From the NCBI GenBank assembly GCA_036571765.1, contig BROE01000003.1:8987732-9051731 (forward strand): DNA of 64,000 nt, written 5' to 3'. The first letter of the stretch is position 1. Each line of letters starts with the position of its first letter. The translations under genes and the position numbers were made by a program. This DNA is from Plecoglossus altivelis. Taxonomy: Eukaryota; Chordata; Actinopteri; Osmeriformes; Plecoglossidae. The notes beneath the pieces are model-generated. The model was not told the origin of the DNA, did no database searches, and saw only the letters and a program-made list of their open reading frames with translations. Below are positions 56,901 through 64,000 of this stretch, in pieces.

Positions 56901-59900
56901 CACAAACACCCCTCACACACACACATCTCTCACACACACTCACATCTCTCTCACACACACTCACATCTCTCACACACACAAACACCCCTCACACACACAC
57001 ATCTCTCACACACACTCACATCTCTCTCTCTCACACACTCACATCTCTCACACACACAAACACCCCTCACACACACACATCTCTCTCACACACACACATA
57101 CATTCCTTACACACACACACCCCTCACACACACACACACATTTCTCTCTCTCTCACACACACACACATTCCTCACACACACACACATCCATCCATTACAC
57201 ACACACACCCCTCACACACACACACACACACACACCTCTCTATCACACACACACACACATTCCTTACACAAACACACACACACACACCCCTCACACACAC
57301 ACACACACACACAAACGTTCCTCACACAAACACACCCCCATCACACAAACACACACAAACACTCAGCTTGGTATCTAGCAGCTATCGCTCCCCTGTTGCG
57401 TGCCCCGCTTCCTCTCCATCTCTCTGTCTGTTACCACGGCGTTTGTTGCCACCCAACGCCCGGAACACAGCCACATGCAGTCATAGACACACATCTTTCT
57501 GTGTGAGGGGCGTACATGCACTACGCAACATGCACATTCTCAAACAAGTAGTATTGTGTTCTCCTGGTTTATCAGCAGAATGTCAAACACTGTTCTAACC
57601 TATGATTGTTGTCCTGTTTTCCAGCCTATGACTGTGAATACTATAACCAGGGTATGTATGAGAGCATAGACTTCCATAAGACATAATAACAACAATCCTG
57701 AGGAGCATTCTCTGTCCTTCCTGTCTCTCACTTTCTCTCCCCCCCCCGCCCTCTCTATCTTTCGCTCCCTCCTTCTTCCTCTCTCCCTCTTCCTCTCTCT
57801 TTCTTCCACTCTCTCTCCTCCTCTGCCTCCCGTGCAGAGCTGGGTGAAGGGCCGTTCTCCCTGGTCAGCGCTGGCTACAACGACACCATGCTGGGGGTGA
57901 ACCGTAGCAGTGGCTCAGCGTTCCCTCTGGTCAGAGAGAGCTCCAGGGGCCTGCGTCTTCCAGGGCTTCTCTTCAATTTCATGATCACCTCAGGACTGCT
58001 GAAAGACCGCACGTCACGTGGGTGTCGCACGCACACGTGCATGCATAGACACACGTACGTGCCGCCCCGACGTTTCGCCTCATCCCTCGTTCTCCCTCAG
58101 GTCTCCCAGTGGTCTCTCTGGAGTCTGCCGAGCGGCCAAACTACTTCCTGGTTGTTTCTGGTCGTGGACGGCTCCAGTTGGAACACTGGAGCCGGGAGGA
58201 GGAGTTTGGTCGCAAGGCTTCCTTCATCCAGCACCACGGGTTGTTCCTGCCTCGCCACGCCTCCTACGAGCTGATTGGCCAGCCGGGAATGTTTCTGACA
58301 CTGACGCGCGTTACCGCACGTGCTCAGAGATACGACAACTCGGAGGCGTTTAAGACAAGCAGCAGCTTCATGCTGGAGGGTCAGGCGGACGCACACAGAC
58401 ATGCAGACACACACTCACACAAACGCACACTCAGACAGTGTCAGGGGTCAGGCGGACGCACACAGACACGCACTTACGCAGACACGCAAATGGACACGCA
58501 CACGTCTCTCTGAAGCACGGAGAGTTCTACTCTATGCTGCTATCAGCCAGTGTTATGTCAATATTTCCCGTGTTTCTCTCCTTCCTGCAGAAAGCAGTTT
58601 TGTCATCCCGTACCGTATGATGTGTGAGTGGCGCTACCAAGCCTGTGCCAGCCCTTGCGTCCGCACGTGCAGCGACCCGGACGCCACACGCTGCCTCTTC
58701 CTGCCCCCGTAAGAGCCCCCACCCTCCATCCCCCACCTGAATCTGGATGGATGTGTCGTTGTTGATGTGTGTGCGTGTGTGTGCATTGCAGGGTGGAAGG
58801 CTGTTTCCCACGCTGCCCCAAAAACATGGTCCTGGATGAGGTGACGAGGAGGTGTGTCTACACAGAGGACTGTAAGTCCCCACTGAAGGTTCTGACTCCT
58901 CCGTCAACCACAACTGGGCAACGCTATTCAATCTATCAATCAATGTATTCATTATAAAAAATAGTGACCAAAGCACACGCAAAGCTGCACACGAAACCAT
59001 GAATGACTACAAACAGACAGGTACAAAAACAGAGCTTGTTCAGTAATGGATGACGGCTTAATGTTACAGGTTCAGCACTTCCCCTGTTTGAGTTCAGTTC
59101 CTTCTTTTTAGGTGCCACCCTCCCTCCCACTCCGACCCCCTTTGCATTCGTGACGCGGTCCAACCGAACCACCGCCGCCCCAACCACAACCACAACTCCT
59201 GTCCCCACCAGCACGACCGTGACTACGACCACAACCTCAACTACAGTCACTACCAGTACCGCTCTCCCTACCACACCTAGCACTGCACCCACGACCCCAC
59301 GGTCCACTAGTGCTCCCACTACTCCCAGTACAGCCACAGTCACTGAGCATGTCGTCCCTTCTCCCTTCCCCCCTCCTCCTCCACCACCCTCCCCCTCCAC
59401 CACCCCGGCCCCGCCTACAACTTCACCCACTCCCCCCACCCCTCCTGGACCCACCAGCACCACGGAGGCACCCACGACAACCGTGATCCCGGTAACCCCA
59501 GGCATCACGGGATCGCCGACCACAGAGGCCACACCTGTCCCCTCCACCCCTCCACCGCCATCCTCCCCTGCCCTTCCCTCCACCCCGACCCCCTCCACTA
59601 CGTCCAGCCCTACCCCCTCCCCTCTCGTCACCACCCCTGCCCCCTCCACCTCCTCCACCCAGCCCCCTCCTGTTTGATGCTGTAGCCAACACCATTGGCA
59701 TGGCAACGNNNNNNNNNNNNNNNNNNNNNNNNNNNNNNNNNNNNNNNNNNNNNNNNNNNNNNNNNNNNNNNNNNNNNNNNNNNNNNNNNNNNNNNNNNNN
59801 NNNNNNNNNNNNNNNNNNNNNNNNNNNNNNNNNNNNNNNNNNNNNNNNNNNNNNNNNNNNNNNNNNNNNNNNNNNNNNNNNNNNNNNNNNNNNNNNNNNN

Positions 59901-62900
59901 NNNNNNCCCCTGCCCCCTCCACCTCCTCCACCCAGCCCCCTCCTCCCCTCCCCTCCACACGCCCCACCACGGCCCGAACAACCACCTTCCAGCACACTCC
60001 AACCCCTGTCACCACCACCACCCCGCTTCTCCCTCCCCAGACCACCATCGCCATGGAGACAAGCTCCGTCTCCACGGACGTAGACACAACTGAAGTTTTG
60101 ACTACCACAACATCACCTCCTGAGACCACGGAGTCCACGTCCATAATCATAGAGACAGTCACCAGTCCTGAAACTTCTCCCACCCCTGAAGAAGTCGGAA
60201 AGGATGGAGCAACTGTGCTCCTCTTGCCTACATCCCCCTGTACAGTAAGTCTCTCTGTGTGTGTGTCTAATAGAAATGTCAAACTGTGGGCTCAGATAGG
60301 GGCTAAACTGGCATGATAATGAATGCAGACACGCACACACACCTGGGCTGTAAATCTGTGGGACGGAGACGTCCTCATCTTGTGTCTGACCCTGAACTCC
60401 CACTGCATTCCTCCAGAAGGCTGGAAGCCATCAAACAGCCAGGGGTCATAACCTCTGTCTAACTACATCTATCTGCTCCGTCATGTTTCCTATTATACGT
60501 GTGTGCCTGTACGTACATTCATTTTTAGTGTTTGTATTTGTGTGCGCGTACGTGTTTACGCGTGTGCATGTGGTTGTGAATGTACACATCTGTTTCTGTG
60601 TGTTTGCCTTCCCCCAGCCCCCCTACTCCTACAGAATAGACGAGTGTGCAGAGCTGATCTGCTTCAACGGAGAGCTGCTTCTCCACAACTCGTCTGCCCT
60701 CTGTCGCTTCAACACCACGGCCCCCCACTGCAGCCTGCTGGGCCTCCCTATCCTCACCAACACTGACCCCTGCTGCCCCCAGTGGCAGTGCCCCTGTAAG
60801 AGCCGCCCATCTCACACACACACACACACACACACATGGACCCACGCACTCACGTTGAGTGAGCGCAGGTACAGGTACAACACACTGACACGCACACGCA
60901 CGATCATACAAACAGGGACGTGTGCACGCGCACTCACACAGAAACACACGCGCACACGTGCGCTGTTAGGTTTCATCTCCAGTGTGTGTTGTCCTGTGCG
61001 TGGCAGGTCGTTGCTCGGTGATGTCTGATCTGCGTGTGATCACGTTTGATGGGAACAATGTGGCTCTCTATGATAACGGCTCCTACATCCTGGTTCATCT
61101 GCCCAGAGAGAACATCATAGGAACTGTGGACAAGTGCCCTACCAGCCAGGTACACACCCACACACATGCCAGCAACACACATACACACATACCAGCCAGG
61201 TACACACCCACACATGCTAGCCAAGTACACACACACACACAAATAGCAGCCAGGTGCACACACACTCATACACTAGCCAGGTACTCATACCAGCCAGATA
61301 CACATGCCCTGATTTACCTGCCAGCTACACACACACACGCACACATAGCAGCCAGGTGCACACACACTTATACACTTGCCAAGTACATGCGCACTTATAC
61401 ACCAGCCAGGTACACATTCACTTATACACTAGCCAGGTACACACACACATACCAGCCAGTTACACATGTACGGATACACCAGCCAGCTACACGCACACAC
61501 GTATACACTTGCTAAGTACACACACACACACACACATGCCAGTCAAGTACACATACACTCATTTAGCAGCCAACTACACAAACACTTATACACCTGCCAG
61601 GCACACACACTTACATACCAGCCAGCTACACAGACACTTACAGTGTGTTCTCTTGTGTGCACAGAATGTAAGCTACCGGATCAAATAAAGTAAACATTGT
61701 TTAGCCATTACAAGCAATGGCACTTCACATATACCGATAGAACTGCACCTAAACCTACGTAGTCAGTATACTGTGATGGTTAATCACAGTATACACAATG
61801 TGTGTATCCTGTGTTTCCCTTACAGAGTGTCAACTCTATTCGACGGCCTGTAAGTCGACTCTTTTCTCCCTCTGGTCTCTCACTTTCTGAGAAGCTCTTG
61901 AGTGAAACTTGTGTGCCGTCCTCCGGGTCTCCTGAATGTTCTTCATTCCTCCTTTTGAAGAGCCCTACAGGTGGTACGTCCGGCCTGTGTTTTAAGAAGC
62001 TGAACATAACCACTTCCTCTTACAGGATCATCCTCAACCGCCTTGACCGCAAGGTGAGCAACCCCATGCTCAAGCAAACTGGTCGTCTCCTCACAATACA
62101 CATGCTCATTTTGCGTCTGGCACGCGTGCGTTCATGTTTACGTGCATGCATGCGTCTATCTTTGCACATGTGTGTGTCTGTCTTTGTCTGCATGTGTTTG
62201 TGTGTGTGTGTCTACCTGTGTTTGGGCATGTGTCTGCATCTCTCTCCCTCTCTTTCTGTCTCTCCCTCTCTTTCTGTCTCTCTCCCTCTCTTTCTGTCTC
62301 TCTCTCTTTCTGTCTCTCTCTCTGCGTGTCCGGATGCATCTGTCCCTGCACGTGTGTCCAGGTGTCCGTGAACCACATAGCGGCTCGCCTGCCATTCTCC
62401 CGCCAGTCTCTGCACGTGGACGACACCGGCAGCATGTACCTGATCCAGACCCCCGGAGGGGTCAGCATCCAGTGGTATCACAGCACAGGCATCATGGTGC
62501 TGCAGTACACCGCCCCTAGCAACGCCTCCACCCCTACGAGAGGCCTCTGTGGTGAGCGCGCACACAAACACAAAGATGTACTTGTACAAACAAGCATGTA
62601 CGAAAATAAGCAGTGCGTACACACAGCGTTTGGCGCACTCACACGTGGGTTTGCACGCGCACGGCTCACAGTCTCTTTCTCACGCGCGTGCACATTCATC
62701 ACCGCGCACACACAGCCACGGGTACGGGTCCTTCCGCAGTGTGGAGCAGCTTAGCGAGCGGAGATGACCAGACTGCTGCTCTCTGTCTCCCTCTCCCCGG
62801 GTGTCAGGTTGCTGCGACGGGAACCCAGCGGACGACCTGAAGCTGCCCAACGGCACGGTGGTGCAAGAGGTGGGCGACATGGGGCTGTTCCTGCAAGCCT

Positions 62901-63115
62901 GGAGGGTGCACACCTCGGAGGAGACGGAGCACATGCGCAGGATAGGAGACAATTGCACCACTGGAGACTGCTCCCCCTGCCTCTCCATGCTGCGCCAGAG
63001 GGCCTTCTCCCCCTGCCACAGCAAGGTCCACACACACACATGTGTTTCTTCTACGCAGCCCTCACACACACACAGACATGCACCAAATTAATTTATTCTC
63101 AGGCACACATGTAAA

Positions 63116-63148
<33 letters not shown>

Positions 63149-63760
63149 GACTCTTACACAGGAGTCTAGCTCCCAAAAAACTATTGACACAATCTGGTGA
63201 CATCCTTTTGCTCTGCTTGTGTTGTGTGTCTGTGTGTGTGTGTGTGTGTGTGTGCTACAGGTGTCTCCAGAGCAGTTCTGTGATGTGATGTGGGCAGGCG
63301 ACCTGCATTATAAAGACCACCAGTGTGATTTCCTGGCAGCCTACGTGGCTGTCTGCTACACGCACCAAGTCTGCATCAGCTGGAGACGAAACAACTTCTG
63401 TCGTAAGGCTCCCAACCCCCCCCCAACCCCCCCACTCCACACACACACACACACACACACAACCCGTCAGGATGGGCGGAGACCTATTCCAATTTTCTGT
63501 GCCACTGCACACATTGGAACTCAAGCACCCCTTCTCTGTGTAAGCTGTGTTGGTTCCCCTCGTCCCCCCCCAAGCCCTGCGCTGCCCTGCTGGCAAGGAG
63601 TACCGGCCCTGTGTCAGCACCTGCACCAGCCGCACCTGCCAGAACAGAGAGTACTACCAGGACACCACCTGCTCCTACATCAGGGAGGAGTGTGTGTGTC
63701 GCAGCGGGACCATCCTGCACCGCGCCGACTCGCCCTACTGTGTCACCGAGGAGCAGTGCG
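44337..63760 (+). CDS. otog: Otogelin (or otogelin-like), 5' and central part; runs past the right edge
   Basis: Otogelin is a secreted glycoprotein of the tectorial membrane, cupulae and otoconial membranes. Secure exons, all in phase: 45528-45620, 46635-46789, 47172-47293, 47399-47604, 48533-48657, 48841-48947, 49104-49210, 49295-49420, 49542-49650, 49743-49789, 50190-50335, 50511-50631, 50800-50977, 51098-51222, 51397-51606, 51869-52037, 52241-52315, 52528-52571, 52837-52996, 53211-53318, 53767-53905, 54558-54692, 54857-55003, 55154-55273, 55483-55599, 56685-56841, 57625-57651, 57838-58017, 58101-58379, 58591-58708, 58792-58871, 59112-60244 (with gap), 60618-60795, 61007-61149, 61826-62053, 62362-62551, 62808-63025, 63261-63402, 63575-63760. 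Otogelin rather than otogelin-like is preferred because of the long Thr/Pro/Ser region and motifs such as CRSWGQHHYETFDG and VDVAWFYRNCLTDTC. The C-terminal end (further vWC and CTCK) is outside the window. Confidence 0.82.
44560..44814 (-). other. Unassigned minus-strand open frame with signal-peptide-like start
   Basis: 84 codons from an ATG at 44814: MEMVLMLTFAVFLLPLIAGC looks like a secretory signal, and a GTAAAC donor-like site follows NWK (about 44617). No family recognised. It lies inside otogelin intron 1, on the opposite strand. Could be chance; the nearest acceptor-like site on that strand (about 44330) gives a stop after nine codons. Confidence 0.2.
45627..45663. repeat. (CA)n microsatellite
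   Basis: About 18 CA units immediately after the EGF exon donor. Confidence 0.95.
45876..45954. repeat. (CA)n microsatellite
   Basis: About 39 uninterrupted CA units, one of the longest in the window. Confidence 0.97.
46262..46320 (+). mobile_element. 3' tail of a dispersed non-LTR element
   Basis: GTGATTTTGGGCGTTACAAA followed by AATAAATTGAATTGAATTGA: a tail ending in (ATTG)n, the form common at 3' ends of fish LINE/SINE copies. Only the tail is recognised; the body upstream is not. Confidence 0.45.
46635..49789 (+). CDS. otog: otogelin first vWD assembly (vWD, C8, TIL)
   Basis: IPNQGQDRDGICRSWGQHH and YETFDGIYFYYPGRCSYILA open vWD1. PCGLCGNFNHLASDDL carries a CGLC motif. FGNSWSLDLP and C8 (CSALLFFPFLSCHENIDPNP, CRVLVEYTRACSHVGYP) follow. 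TIL is CCPPTCTFEKEC / CLDGCYCPDG. The module ends with CPCVYHGTSYTQGHVLEQGC and CVCMGGVWNCTGNNCT. Confidence 0.85.
46968..47165. repeat. (CTGT)n / (CTGC)n tetranucleotide array
   Basis: About 48 units of TCTG with a block of CCTG units in the middle, ending seven bases before the acceptor of otogelin exon 47172-47293. Confidence 0.97.
47605..48532 (+). other. otogelin intron, about 930 bases
   Basis: A GGAGAG-type purine repeat sits at about 47870-47950 and a GGGTTAGG/GATTAGGG-like degenerate repeat at about 48260-48425 (TTAGGGTT variants). No exon recognised. Confidence 0.55.
50190..53318 (+). CDS. otog: otogelin second vWD assembly
   Basis: ECSVVGHVFVTSFDGRMFLQ begins vWD2. LGLCGTFNGNLRDDFLSPAG is close to human otogelin (LCGTFNGNTQDDFLSP). 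C8: CEVLLGSVFAPCHGYISPS and CSCGNACLCTALAHYAYLC. Two TIL modules: CGRSCRSLSNGETC / CAEGCGCTDSTYYDD and CEVTCRNLMLNLTC / CISGCVCPPG. It ends with CPCAWLGLEYLPGE and a TG split codon. Confidence 0.85.
53398..53766 (+). repeat. 58-bp minisatellite carrying a splice-acceptor copy
   Basis: Six copies of a roughly 55-60 bp unit (TCTCTGTGTCTTCTCAG, TGTGTRTCACAGGGTCCTC, TCGTCCCTCTCACCCCCC). The true acceptor and first bases of exon 53767-53905 (TCTTCTCAG then TGTGTGTCACAG) form the last copy. Confidence 0.95.
53767..56841 (+). CDS. otog: otogelin third vWD assembly
   Basis: CVCHRGYFNCSYSPCPAVC, then SDRHYHTFDGLEYDYHSDC, begins vWD3 (human DRHYRTFDGLPFDF). Next come SIVAQNKDCYESGIVCMKM, KIYFSDNSGNP, YYTVVHFAKQDLTVLWDRKT, LLNGLCGNFDSVTVNDM, then CALLYSDVFAPCHNV and the C8 end VDVAWFYRNCLTDTC / GGDCECLCTSIAAYAHKCC / WRSPSVC. 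A 1-kb intron (55600-56684) separates the last two exons. Confidence 0.88.
55600..56684 (+). other. otogelin intron, about 1.1 kb
   Basis: CA/CG-rich left third (short CGAACGC repeats near 55645-55670), otherwise unique. Nothing else recognised. Confidence 0.5.
56845..57362. repeat. Compound (CA)n / CTCTCACA array
   Basis: More than 500 bases of CACACACA alternating with CATCTCTCACACACA and CAAACACCCCTCACACACA units, starting at the donor of exon 56685-56841. A higher-order unit of about 110 bases is visible (CATCTCTCACACACACAAAC recurring). Confidence 0.95.
57625..58871 (+). CDS. otog: otogelin beta-trefoil-like (AbfB/fascin-like) block and hinge
   Basis: PYDCEYYNQ, then ELGEGPFSLVSAGYNDTMLG, begins the otogelin-specific insert after C8-3. 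The block continues LPVVSLESAERPNYFLVVSG, LQLEHWSREEEFGRKASFIQ, GLFLPRHASYELIGQPGMFL, LTRVTARAQRYDNSEAFKTS: repeated aromatic/H-x-L patterns of a beta-trefoil carbohydrate-binding-like fold, as in human otogelin (SLEAADRPNFFLHV). It is followed by CEWRYQACASPCVRTCSDPD and VEGCFPRCPKNMVLDEVTRR. Confidence 0.85.
58379..58470 (+). repeat. Duplicated donor-site segment after otogelin exon 58101-58379
   Basis: GGTCAGGCGGACGCACACAG at the true donor recurs about 67 bases downstream (about 58446-58465) after GTGTCAGG. Confidence 0.9.
59112..60244 (+). CDS. otog: otogelin mucin-like Thr/Pro/Ser region (contains assembly gap)
   Basis: After CATLPPTPTPFAFVTRSNRT the exon becomes almost pure Thr/Pro/Ser with Val/Ala (TTTTTPVPTSTTVTTTTTST). 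It is expected to be densely O-glycosylated, as in otogelin and gel mucins. Left of the gap the frame meets a stop (about 59675-59677) inside a 34-base piece (59675-59708) that does not look like the repeat; right of the gap the same frame resumes and ends ATVLLLPTSPCT before a GTAAGT donor at 60245. The gap is therefore misassembled or spans more sequence. Confidence 0.75.
59709..59906. other. Assembly gap (198 N) in the mucin-like exon
   Basis: The gap is flanked by the same Pro/Ser/Thr-coding sequence: CCCCTGCCCCCTCCACCTCC ends shortly before it and recurs right after it, so the true sequence is probably a collapsed tandem repeat. Confidence 0.95.
60618..63760 (+). CDS. otog: otogelin post-mucin vWC-like and fourth vWD assembly
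   Basis: YRIDECAELICFNGELLLHN to PCCPQWQCPC is the vWC-like lead-in. SVMSDLRVITFDGNNVALYD begins vWD4. Exon 61826-62053 ends LCFKKLNITTSSYRIILNRL, matching human CLVMLNMTHLAHQVTIDRFN; its first half (SVNSIRRPVSRLFSPSGLSL) is longer than in human. Then SMYLIQTPGGVSIQWYHSTG, GLCGCCDGNPADDLKLPNGT, C8 (CSPCLSMLRQRAFSPCHSKV, CDFLAAYVAVCYTHQVC) and TIL (CPAGKEYRPCVSTC, CVCRSGTILHRADSPYC). The gene continues to the right. Confidence 0.82.
61140..61640 (+). repeat. Minisatellite built on the exon-donor junction of otogelin exon 61007-61149
   Basis: The junction CCAGCCAG / GTACACACCCACAC is followed by more than a dozen degenerate copies (CCAGCCAGGTACACACCCAC, CTAGCCAAGTACACACACAC, CAGCCAGGTGCACACACACT), units about 30-60 bases. 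Confidence 0.92.
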
Positions 63761-63945
63761 GTAAGAGAGCGCGCGCACGTTATTCGGCAGGTCTGCTACC
63801 GTGTCAGCAACGAGCTGCGCGGTCGGAGTGTGTGTGTTTCAGCATGTGTGCTAGTGTGTTACCGAGGAGCCGCGTGGTGTGCGCGCGCGTCCTTATTGCC
63901 GCGTGTCCACTACTGTGTCACCAAAAAGCAGTGCGGTAAGCGCCT
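63735..63945 (+). repeat. Duplicated exon-end/donor segment after otogelin exon 63575-63760
   Basis: The exon end CTACTGTGTCACCGAGGAGC, AGTGCG and GTAAG recurs at about 63909-63939 as CTACTGTGTCACCAAAAAGC, AGTGCG and GTAAG. Two more diverged copies (CTACCGTGTCAGCAACGAGC near 63795; GTTACCGAGGAGCCGCG near 63859) lie between. Confidence 0.85.
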
Positions 63946-64000
63946 GCGTGGTGTGTTACCGTGTTTGTGTGGGTACGGTGAACTCCTGCGTGGTATTTCT

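Noticed and set aside
56846..57362. CRISPR-like regular repeats
   Set aside because: Units are simple-sequence CA/CT variants without unique spacers, in a vertebrate intron.
56616..57506. 296-codon Thr/His/Ser frame after the otogelin C8-3 exon
   Set aside because: The first part is a real exon (56685-56841); the rest is a CA/CT array read past a good GTGAGT donor.
58936..60282. 448-codon minus-strand Val/Gly frame opposite the mucin-like exon
   Set aside because: It is the complement of a Thr/Pro/Ser repeat, includes Ns, and has no signature; the plus strand has continuous phase with otogelin exons.

Overview
This is a teleost fish genomic window: intron-rich vertebrate genes, very dense (CA)n and (GA)n microsatellites, a degenerate Tc1-type transposon with long inverted repeats, and two assembly gaps (8952-8961 and 59709-59906). 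I cannot fix the species. All products below come from translating exons by eye, checking splice sites and tracking codon phase; no database was searched.

Layout. (1) 95-2869, minus strand: the 5' end of an anoctamin, best read as ano2 (start codon plus three exons), leaving the window on the left. (2) 3472-24512, minus strand: an apparently complete von Willebrand factor gene of about 50 exons. Codon phase is continuous from the second exon to the stop, giving about 2829 residues, and the whole D1-D2-D'-D3-A1-A2-A3-D4-C-CTCK order is present. Only the signal-peptide exon is unresolved. (3) 25937-31963, plus strand: tetraspanin CD9, divergent from vwf, with two alternative first coding exons. 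(4) 33859-36104, minus strand: the chaperonin-like ciliopathy gene bbs10, in three exons. (5) 39663-43504, plus strand: a synaptotagmin of the Syt1/2/5/8 group, in eight coding exons. (6) 44337 to beyond the right edge, plus strand: a giant inner-ear-type gel protein, otogelin (otog) more likely than otogelin-like. It has an EGF-like module, four von Willebrand D assemblies, a beta-trefoil-like block and a Thr/Pro/Ser-rich mucin region that contains the large gap.

The ano2-vwf-cd9 order matches human 12p13. The following bbs10-synaptotagmin-otogelin block matches the 12q21 / 11p15 paralogous regions instead, so a synteny junction lies between cd9 and bbs10. Vwf and otogelin are distant relatives sharing vWD/C8/TIL modules and CGLC motifs, one acting in haemostasis and the other in the acellular membranes of the inner ear. 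The other genes are functionally unrelated neighbours.

I found no bacterial-style system, CRISPR array, tRNA or rRNA. The most interesting points are the two first exons of cd9, changes at known functional sites of vwf (LGD for RGD, Phe-Leu at the ADAMTS13 site, loss of the A2 vicinal cysteines, an extra intron in A1), and four places in otogelin where an intron carries local duplications of the adjoining splice junction.
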